Below, in pieces: positions 1 through 4,604 of a stretch of DNA of 5,856 bases. Numbering within the stretch: position 1 is the first letter of the stretch; each line of letters begins with the position of its first letter. The stretch is from positions 1-5,856 of the forward strand of contig CADCPE010000250.1 of the NCBI GenBank assembly GCA_902803275.1, given 5' to 3'. The notes beneath the pieces were generated by a model. It did no database searches, was not told where the DNA came from, and saw only the letters and a list, made by a program, of their open reading frames with translations. The stretch is from an uncultured Erysipelotrichaceae bacterium. GTDB taxonomy: Bacteria > Bacillota_I > Bacilli_A > Erysipelotrichales > Erysipelotrichaceae. Both the position numbers and the translations under genes were made by a program.

Positions 1-98
1 CCATATACAACAGCGCAAAGAAGACGGTGCGCGTCTGGTCATTCCAGGATTACGGAAAATCATACAGTTTTGACGTAACAGGAAAGCAGATAGATTAG
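1..98 (+). CDS. C-terminal end of an unidentified protein (possibly a C45/choloylglycine hydrolase-like amidase)
   Basis: The frame beginning at base 3 is open to a TAG at 96-98 and gives 31 residues rich in beta-strand-like alternation (TVRVWSFQDYGKSYSFDV). The other two forward frames give low-quality, arginine-rich or unstructured peptides. Only the tail of the gene is visible, so no catalytic residue can be checked. The pattern of a Tyr-Asn pair, then K-K-T-V, a strand, an acidic-Tyr turn and a final strand resembles the last strands of linear amide C-N hydrolases (acyl-CoA:6-APA acyltransferase and choloylglycine hydrolase families). This is recall of family style, not a proven match. 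No clear terminator hairpin follows the stop. The call that this is a real gene end is stronger than the family guess. Confidence 0.5.
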   Translation, partial: IYNSAKKTVRVWSFQDYGKSYSFDVTGKQID

Positions 99-131
99 AT
101 AACTTATTATCAGGTACAATATAAATGTCAA

Positions 132-169
132 TTATTAAAGTGAGCTAAAAAAATGTGTATCTTTAATAA
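132..169. repeat. AT-rich inverted repeat upstream of the peptide gene
   Basis: TTATTAAAG at 132-140 is the exact reverse complement of CTTTAATAA at 161-169, with a 20-base spacer. The arms are 9 bp and almost all A/T, so a stable RNA hairpin is doubtful and there is no T-tract after it. It could be an operator half-site pair upstream of the peptide gene, or chance in AT-rich DNA. Confidence 0.25.
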
Positions 170-326
170 ATCACGATATTCTTGAAAAGGGATCATATAC
201 TATAAAGGCAATTGCTACGAATATGCTGAAAGCACTGGAAAACCGGAAAGAAGAAGACTGTACATACTGAACGTAAAGAAATCGGATCTGTTTGAAGGTG
301 TTTTGTGCCAAAGGAAACATAAATAG
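153..326 (+). other. Open frame without usable start; possible gene remnant
   Basis: An ATG at 153 opens a frame that stops after 10 codons at TGA 183-185. The same frame then stays open to TAG 324-326 and encodes a protein-like stretch of 46 residues containing YYKGNCYEYAESTGK and RRRLYILNVKKSDLFEGVL. There is no ATG, GTG or TTG with a ribosome binding site at the head of the second part. The balanced composition suggests once-coding sequence broken by a stop codon, but I do not recognise the family. The segment is short enough that chance cannot be excluded. Confidence 0.2.
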
Positions 327-350
327 CGTATAAATTATTGAGTGAAATAA

Positions 351-355
351 AGGAG
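351..355 (+). promoter_or_regulatory. Ribosome binding site that fixes the start of the double-glycine peptide
   Basis: AGGAG, within AAAGGAGATA, lies 9 bases before the ATG at 365. This favours the ATG over the in-frame TTG at 338, which sits upstream of the site and has no Shine-Dalgarno sequence of its own. Confidence 0.8.
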
Positions 356-364
356 ATATATTTT

Positions 365-649
365 ATGACAGATGTAAAAAAGACAAGCAGATTAGATGAG
401 ATGTTAGAAAAAGAATTGTCATTGGACAGTCTTAACGAAGTGAGCGGCGGAAGAGTCAAGATAGCCGGATACGCTTTATTGACGGCAATGATGGCTCAGA
501 TGAAGGCTCTTGGAAAAGACAAAGAATACTGCATTCAGGCTTTGATAGACGGCTGGGAGACAGACTGCAAGTTTAAAACAGCGTTTACTGATCAGACAGG
601 TGACGACCTGCAAAAGGCAATCGAATATATAAACAAAACATGGATATAA
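365..649 (+). CDS. Double-glycine leader peptide, putative bacteriocin or RiPP-like precursor
   Basis: A 94-residue protein. Residues 1-29 form a charged, helical leader ending in LSLDSLNEVSGG. Counted back from the cleavage point, Leu is at -12, Ser at -11, Leu at -7, Val at -4 and Gly at -2 and -1, matching the LSxxELxxIxGG consensus recognised by C39-peptidase ABC exporters (PCAT type). The only deviation is Ser for Glu at -8. Cleavage after Gly29 would release a 65-residue product. It starts with a small, hydrophobic, glycine/alanine-containing helix (about residues 33-49), then carries two cysteines (Cys56 and Cys68, 12 apart), Trp64 and an amphipathic C-terminal helix (about 80-91) ending in TWI. 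There are no clustered Ser/Thr/Cys typical of lanthipeptides. An unmodified class II bacteriocin-like or signalling peptide with one disulfide is therefore plausible. No transporter, immunity protein or modifying enzyme lies in the window. The gene appears to stand alone, with two terminators downstream. The leader is the solid part of the call; the activity is inference. Confidence 0.75.
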   Translation: MTDVKKTSRLDEMLEKELSLDSLNEVSGGRVKIAGYALLTAMMAQMKALGKDKEYCIQALIDGWETDCKFKTAFTDQTGDDLQKAIEYINKTWI

Positions 650-720
650 CATTATAAATAATTGATCGTTTTTTATTGAAACAGAAACTGTATACAAATA
701 AACTTGATTCAATTACTTAA

Positions 721-745
721 CCCTGTCATAGACAGGGTATTTTGT
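721..745 (+). terminator. Intrinsic terminator after the double-glycine peptide gene
   Basis: CCCTGTC (721-727) and GACAGGG (731-737) form a perfect 7-bp stem with an ATA loop, followed by TATTTTGTT. It lies 72 bases past the peptide stop codon and is the first of two terminators in tandem. Confidence 0.7.
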
Positions 746-772
746 TGGAGAAAACAGCTAATATTACGGACG

Positions 773-798
773 AAAACAGGCAATACTGCCTGTTTTTT
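773..798 (+). terminator. Second, stronger intrinsic terminator (partly bidirectional)
   Basis: AAAACAGGCA (773-782) pairs with TGCCTGTTTT (787-796) across an ATAC loop. The 10-bp stem is followed on the plus strand by a T run within TGTTTTTTG. On the minus strand the stem also ends in TTTT, so it could stop transcripts arriving from the right, though less efficiently. Confidence 0.8.
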
Positions 799-888
799 GT
801 GTTAACATCTTTCCCGAATAGTGGAATTCGTAACTGGTTTCGCATGTTTAAAGTTCGTTCTTGGGCATATTTCCATAGATTATCTTTC

Positions 889-930
889 AACCACAATTTT
901 TAACCACATTTATTATAAAAAATTGTGGTT
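889..930. repeat. 13-bp perfect inverted repeat with AACCACA motifs, operator-like
   Basis: AACCACAATTTTT (889-901) is the exact reverse complement of AAAAATTGTGGTT (918-930), with a 16-base spacer. The 7-base core AACCACA occurs directly at 889, 902 and 940, and inverted at 924-930, so four copies fall within 58 bases. The palindrome covers the -10 element of a minus-strand promoter-like sequence, which suggests a repressor or activator binding region. As RNA it would also form a hairpin, but with no T-tract directly after it. It could alternatively be the end of a small mobile element, though no second copy is seen in the window. Confidence 0.55.
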
Positions 931-941
931 AGAATCATCAA
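912..941 (-). promoter_or_regulatory. Candidate sigma-A promoter on the minus strand within the palindrome
   Basis: Read on the minus strand, TTGATG (941-936) and a perfect TATAAT (917-912) are separated by 18 bases. The -10 sits in the spacer of the inverted repeat and one arm fills most of the promoter spacer, an arrangement suited to repression. A transcript would start near 905 and run left to the hairpin at 773-796. No ORF with a ribosome binding site follows. Confidence 0.4.
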
Positions 942-963
942 CCACAACGAAGAAAAAACAAAG

Positions 964-991
964 AAAAAGTGCCATTTTATCGGCACTTTTT
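964..991 (-). terminator. Intrinsic terminator of the tRNA-Ile/tRNA-Ala operon
   Basis: AAAAAGTGCC (964-973) and GGCACTTTTT (982-991) form a 10-bp stem with an 8-base loop. On the minus strand the stem is followed by a T-rich tail (TTTTTCTTTG). It lies 16 bases beyond the CCA end of tRNA-Ala, as expected for the end of this operon. The structure is nearly symmetric and may also act on the plus strand. Confidence 0.85.
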
Positions 992-1007
992 CAATAAATT
1001 ACTGACA

Positions 1008-1083
1008 TGGTGGAGAATAGGGGATTCGAACCCCTGACCCCCTGCTTGCAAAGCAGGTGCTCTCCCAACTGAGCTAATTCCCC
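1008..1083 (-). tRNA. tRNA-Ala(UGC)
   Basis: The minus strand folds as a complete 76-base tRNA including an encoded CCA (plus-strand TGG at 1008-1010). The acceptor GGGGAAT pairs with ATTCTCC and contains the G3-U70 wobble that marks alanine tRNAs for AlaRS. The anticodon loop TTTGCAA (plus positions 1046-1052) carries anticodon TGC between a perfect CCTGC/GCAGG stem. The T arm AGGGG-TTCGAAT-CCCCT is perfect and the discriminator base is A. It reads GCN codons and lies two bases downstream of tRNA-Ile in the same transcript. Confidence 0.97.
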
Positions 1084-1085
1084 AA

Positions 1086-1162
1086 TGGTGGGCCTGATAA
1101 GACTTGAACTTGCGACCTCGCCCTTATCAGGGGCGCGCTCTAACCACCTGAGCTACAGGCCC
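1086..1162 (-). tRNA. tRNA-Ile(GAU)
   Basis: A 77-base tRNA on the minus strand with encoded CCA (plus-strand TGG at 1086-1088). The acceptor GGGCCTG/CAGGCCC is perfect. The D arm is GCTC/GAGC. The anticodon stem CGCCC/GGGCG encloses loop CTGATAA with anticodon GAT (plus positions 1126-1128), which reads AUU and AUC. The T stem GCAAG/CTTAT is unusual: position 49-65 is G-U and 50-64 is a C-A mismatch, leaving three Watson-Crick pairs. The T loop TTCAAGT fits the consensus. It is the first gene of the Ile-Ala pair. Such pairs usually sit in the 16S-23S spacer, but no rRNA sequence flanks this one. Confidence 0.95.
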
Positions 1163-1200
1163 GTAACATATATGCACATCCTTTTTTCAGGTGCTTATTT

Positions 1201-1230
1201 ATTCTACTTTAATATTGTCTTTAATGTCAA
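1201..1230 (-). promoter_or_regulatory. Promoter of the tRNA-Ile/tRNA-Ala operon
   Basis: On the minus strand TTGACA (1230-1225, perfect consensus) is followed after 18 bases by TAGAAT (1206-1201, 5 of 6). Transcription would start near 1194, about 30 bases before the 5' end of tRNA-Ile. This near-consensus form suits a highly expressed stable-RNA gene. Confidence 0.8.
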
Positions 1231-1236
1231 TAAAAT
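1208..1236 (+). promoter_or_regulatory. Weak candidate promoter for the secreted-protein gene
   Basis: TTTAAT (1208-1213, 3 of 6) is followed after 17 bases by TAAAAT (1231-1236, 5 of 6). It overlaps the divergent tRNA promoter, so the two would compete for RNA polymerase. The -35 is poor, so this is only a candidate. Confidence 0.25.
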
Positions 1237-1278
1237 ATCTTCGATTTATTGTAAAAAGAAGTAAATTAAGATATATTT

Positions 1279-1965
1279 ATGATGCCAAATATGAAAAAAA
1301 CAGTTTTTTGTGCATTCATGATCGCTTTATTTATGGTAATATCCGGTTTTACCTATATTAACAATGACAACAATGAAGAAAAAGGATATGACTTTGATCT
1401 GGATGCACTGTATGACTATCAGAAGGAGTATAAAACCGAAGAGCTGAGTGTCTGTTCCGCAAATACAGCCAAGACATACATGGATTACCGTATGACGACG
1501 GTCGTTGATTCTAGACAGTATCAGTTCCTTAACTATAAATGCTATGTAGATAAAGAAACAGGCTTCCTGTATGACGAGGACGGTTTTATCGCTGTAGCCT
1601 TGGGTTCCTACTATGGGGAGATAGGAGACAGATTCTATTTTACTCTGGATTCGGGGATCGTATTGCCTTTGGTTAAAGGTGAAGAAAAGGCTGATGAAGA
1701 TACCGACTATACAGGATGCTACCACACTTATGACGGCAGTGTTATCGAGTTTGTCATCGATTCCGATTATGCGAGCAGATATTTCTTCTCCAACGACAAC
1801 GGCCTTGTACTCAACGGCAACTATAACAACTATTCGCTGTTTTCAGGAAGCATCGTCAAAGTTGAAAAGGTCCTGGATGAGAGATCTGAACAGATAGTCA
1901 CCTATCAGATCGGCAATCAGCCGCCAAAGAGTATCGATATATTCAATTACGCTTCCGGTTACTAA
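1279..1965 (+). CDS. Membrane-anchored or secreted protein of unknown function
   Basis: A 228-residue protein. Met1, Met2 and Met5 are all possible starts. MKKT at Met5 (base 1291) looks most like a signal peptide start, but no strong Shine-Dalgarno sequence precedes any of them. Residues 6-27 form a positively charged end followed by a hydrophobic stretch (VFCAFMIALFMVISGF). There is no lipobox and no clear Ala-x-Ala cleavage site, so it may stay as an N-terminal membrane anchor. The rest is acidic, rich in Asp, Tyr and Asn, and should be extracytoplasmic. A compact core at about 100-160 contains DGFIAVALGSYYG, a GDRFYFTLDSG strand-turn, KADEDTD, CYH (147-149) and DGSVIEFVID. I recall similar cores in uncharacterised secreted proteins of Bacillota, and the pattern is compatible with a double-psi beta-barrel-like fold. 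No catalytic site can be assigned. The gene stands alone between the divergent tRNA promoter and its own terminator. Confidence 0.85.
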   Translation: MMPNMKKTVFCAFMIALFMVISGFTYINNDNNEEKGYDFDLDALYDYQKEYKTEELSVCSANTAKTYMDYRMTTVVDSRQYQFLNYKCYVDKETGFLYDEDGFIAVALGSYYGEIGDRFYFTLDSGIVLPLVKGEEKADEDTDYTGCYHTYDGSVIEFVIDSDYASRYFFSNDNGLVLNGNYNNYSLFSGSIVKVEKVLDERSEQIVTYQIGNQPPKSIDIFNYASGY

Positions 1966-1999
1966 AAGCGGCCTTCATAGATAATATAGAATATCATGC

Positions 2000-2032
2000 C
2001 AGCGGTATGCGCATATTGCCTGCCGCTTTTTT
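2000..2032 (+). terminator. Intrinsic terminator after the secreted-protein gene
   Basis: AGCGG (2001-2005) pairs with CCGCT (2023-2027), with further pairing possible inside, followed by a run of T at 2027-2032. A competing long-range stem is also possible: AAAAGCGGC at 1964-1972 is exactly complementary to GCCGCTTTT at 2022-2030. Both use the same 3' arm and T-tract. Confidence 0.7.
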
Positions 2033-2075
2033 CTTGGGAGATATTTCAATAAGATCGTAAGCAACATTTTTTATG

Positions 2076-2105
2076 TTTACCGGTCATGATTGATAAAAGT
2101 ATAAT
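2076..2105 (+). promoter_or_regulatory. Candidate promoter of the addBA operon
   Basis: TTTACC (2076-2081, 4 of 6) is separated by 18 bases from a perfect TATAAT (2100-2105). It lies about 80 bases before the addB start and after the upstream terminator, so it is the best candidate for driving addBA. Confidence 0.5.
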
Positions 2106-2186
2106 AATGATATCTTGATACAACGATAGAGAATGAATAAAAGTGTGACAGATCATTTTCAAGATGAATTAAAGGGATGAAACAAT

Positions 2187-4604
2187 ATGTCTGAAAGCGT
2201 CAAAACAAACAGCCAGTTAAGTGAACTGATCGGCAATGATCAATATGACCATATTTTGATGTTGAGCCCTTCGACATACAAAAACAGCGTCCTGAAAGCA
2301 CTGTCCAGTCAGAAGAAGATAACAGACATCAAGTTCATGGATCTTAATGAATACAGAAGGAATCTGTTTTTTGATTACGATATCCGTGCGATCAAATACC
2401 TTAAGGACAGATATGGTCTAAGTGTAGATAATGCCAGAGAGATCATGAACAATCTGTACTATGTCGAAGACAGGGATTACAAAAACGAAAAACTCAACAG
2501 ACTTGTCGAATATAAGAAAGAACTTGACAGCCAGGGCCTGCTCATATACAACAGGCTGTTTAATAACTTCCTCTCGGATAAAAAGGTGATAGTTGCAGGA
2601 TATGGTGAACTAAACAGGTTTGATCGTGACCTCATCAATGGCGAAGTGATCCCTTTTGAAGAAAAAGACAGGATCTATACTTTAAATGTATATGAATCGA
2701 TCGAGGAAGAGGTAGAACATCTCTACAATTCCATTTTTGATCTGCTGAAGGACGGTGCTGATATCAACGATATCCATATCCTGGGGGCAACAGGAGAATA
2801 TGAATCATATTTCAAACGCTACAATACCTACTATGATTTCAAGATCATCACCGAAAGCAGCGACAAGCTGATCGGAACAGCGCTTGCCAGAAAGTTCCTC
2901 GATATGATCGATTCCTTAAACAAAGAGGAGATCTATGAAAGGCTGATGGAAGATGACGGCCCGCTGATCAAAAAACTGGTAAACATCATCAACAGATATG
3001 CTGAATACGATCTCAGAGAGGTAAAGGACTTTGTCATTGATGATCTTAAAAACACGAGCGTGTCAGATGGAAGTTACAGGAACGGCGTGAAATGTGCAGA
3101 AATGTTTACGCCGTTTGAAAGGAAAGATCACGTTTTCCTGATCGGGTTCAATGATCAGATACCGGTATTGAAAAAAGATACGGAATACATAACCGACAAG
3201 CTGCGCGGTCTTTTGAAGCTTTCCGGTGTAGAGGAAGAAAACGAACTGATAAAGAAAAATACAAGAGGATATCTGTCTGATATCGATAATCTTTATCTTT
3301 CGTATTGTGAAAGAAGCCCATTCAAGAAATACAATCCAAACAATCTTTTCGCAAAGCAGAATATAGAAGAAGTCAGGAAGACGGTCAGGGACTACAGCCG
3401 CAGTGAAGGCGTCAGCAGGCTCAAGTATGCCTACATGCAGGACAAGTATCAGAAATACGGCACCAGAGATTCGGACTATTCTCTGATGTACAGGAATTAC
3501 GACAGGAACGACTACCTCTCGTATTCGAATAAATTCAGCGGCCTTACTGGTGAACAGGTCAAGGATCTGGGCAAAGTAAGCCTTGCCTATACATCAATGA
3601 ACACTTTCTATCTTTGCTACTTCAGGTATTACCTTGACAGGATCCTGAAGCTTTCTGACAGTTCGGACAATTTCAATACCCGGATCGGAAGCATCTGTCA
3701 TGAGGTCCTGCAGGATATGTATACGGATAAGGCTTTTGATTTTGATGCTTCCTTTAGGAAAGCCTATGAAGCCGAAGAAAGCAAACTCAAGGATAAAGAG
3801 AAACTGTTTGTTGATGAAGCGGAGGAGTTTTTTGCTGAAAAGATAAAAGAAGAACTGAAGCAGGATCTTCAGATCATCAATGATCAGAAGGAAGCGACCC
3901 TGCTGGATAAGCAGCTGTGTGAACAGGGATTCAATATCGATGTAGAAGAGAACATCAGATTTACCGGAAAGATCGACAAGGTCATGTACAGGGAAGGTGA
4001 AGACTCTGTGGTGGCAAATGTTGTGGATTATAAGACCGGAAGTTCTTCCGATATAGACAGGAGCATCATGGAATACGGTCTGTCTCTGCAGCTTCCTTCG
4101 TATATGTACCTTCTGTCTAAACAGAATCCTTTCAAGGATAAGAAGATACTTTTCGGCGGCCTATATCTGCAGCACATCATAAACAATTCAAACAGGTACG
4201 ATAAAGACAGATCACTGGCTATGCAGAAAATGGAATCGATGAAGCTGGACGGTTTCAGCAGCGACGATACAGACAGACTTGAAGTGACGGATCCAAATCT
4301 CAATGACGGACTATCCAGTTCCATTTATAAGAGCCTAAAGAAAAACAATAACGGCAGTCTTTTCGCAAGATCCAAGACGATGAGCGACGAAGAAATCAAA
4401 GAGAAGATCGAACTTGTAGATGAAAAGATCAGAATGGCCGGACACGAGATAATGAAGGGAAACTTCAGGATCAATCCTAAACAGATCAACGGCGAAAATG
4501 TTTCCTGCAGGTATTGTCCGTACGGGGACATCTGCTTCAAGAGCAGTGAAGATCTAGACATAATAAGCAAAGGAGCCCAGGAAAATGGCAGTGACATGGA
4601 CTGA
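2187..4604 (+). CDS. addB: ATP-dependent helicase/nuclease subunit B (AddB/RexB), short form
   Basis: This is the nuclease-bearing partner of AddA in the cytoplasmic AddAB complex, which resects double-strand ends for RecA loading. At 805 residues it is much shorter than B. subtilis AddB (roughly 1,160). The ATG is preceded by AAAGGGATG at a good distance. Residues 1-400 are a degenerate helicase-like region: no Walker A motif (GxGKT/S) exists anywhere, but VFLIGFNDQIPV (316-327) matches the motif V-like block of AddB proteins. The C-terminal nuclease domain is complete: His505 in GSICHEVL, Asp597 in GKIDK, Asp614 and Lys616 in VVDYKTG, and Gln635 and Tyr639 in LQLPSYMYL, as in RecB-type PD-(D/E)xK nucleases. 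Cys477 (FYLCYF) and Cys774, Cys777 and Cys783 (CRYCPYGDIC) reproduce the C...CxxCx5C iron-sulfur pattern that closes the nuclease domain. The gene overlaps addA by 20 bases. The identity is firm; loss of ATP binding by this subunit is inferred. Confidence 0.93.
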   Translation: MSESVKTNSQLSELIGNDQYDHILMLSPSTYKNSVLKALSSQKKITDIKFMDLNEYRRNLFFDYDIRAIKYLKDRYGLSVDNAREIMNNLYYVEDRDYKNEKLNRLVEYKKELDSQGLLIYNRLFNNFLSDKKVIVAGYGELNRFDRDLINGEVIPFEEKDRIYTLNVYESIEEEVEHLYNSIFDLLKDGADINDIHILGATGEYESYFKRYNTYYDFKIITESSDKLIGTALARKFLDMIDSLNKEEIYERLMEDDGPLIKKLVNIINRYAEYDLREVKDFVIDDLKNTSVSDGSYRNGVKCAEMFTPFERKDHVFLIGFNDQIPVLKKDTEYITDKLRGLLKLSGVEEENELIKKNTRGYLSDIDNLYLSYCERSPFKKYNPNNLFAKQNIEEVRKTVRDYSRSEGVSRLKYAYMQDKYQKYGTRDSDYSLMYRNYDRNDYLSYSNKFSGLTGEQVKDLGKVSLAYTSMNTFYLCYFRYYLDRILKLSDSSDNFNTRIGSICHEVLQDMYTDKAFDFDASFRKAYEAEESKLKDKEKLFVDEAEEFFAEKIKEELKQDLQIINDQKEATLLDKQLCEQGFNIDVEENIRFTGKIDKVMYREGEDSVVANVVDYKTGSSSDIDRSIMEYGLSLQLPSYMYLLSKQNPFKDKKILFGGLYLQHIINNSNRYDKDRSLAMQKMESMKLDGFSSDDTDRLEVTDPNLNDGLSSSIYKSLKKNNNGSLFARSKTMSDEEIKEKIELVDEKIRMAGHEIMKGNFRINPKQINGENVSCRYCPYGDICFKSSEDLDIISKGAQENGSDMD
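4570..4575 (+). promoter_or_regulatory. Ribosome binding site of addA inside the end of addB
   Basis: AAGGAG lies 9 bases before the ATG at 4585, within addB coding sequence. It selects that ATG over the ATG at 4604 (the ATGA overlap with the addB stop), which is in a different frame and would not make AddA. Confidence 0.85.

Noticed and set aside
338..364. TTG start extending the peptide by nine residues
   Set aside because: The strong AGGAG at 351-355 lies downstream of this TTG and at the right distance from ATG 365.
193..459. Minus-strand 88-residue ORF opposite the peptide gene
   Set aside because: It is antisense to the well-supported double-glycine peptide, has no ribosome binding site, and its low-complexity Ser/Phe/Ile composition is typical of the complement of coding DNA.
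726..845. Minus-strand 39-codon ORF
   Set aside because: It runs through both terminator hairpins, has no ribosome binding site and shows no protein-like features.
1327..1725. Minus-strand 132-residue hydrophobic ORF
   Set aside because: It is a shadow of the secreted-protein gene, whose signal segment and domain-like core support the plus strand.
1679..1897. Plus-strand 72-residue ORF in another frame
   Set aside because: It lies wholly inside the 1279-1965 gene, with no start signal.
4028..4597. Two minus-strand ORFs opposite the end of addB
   Set aside because: They are antisense to the nuclease domain and iron-sulfur cysteines of AddB and have serine/leucine-rich shadow composition.
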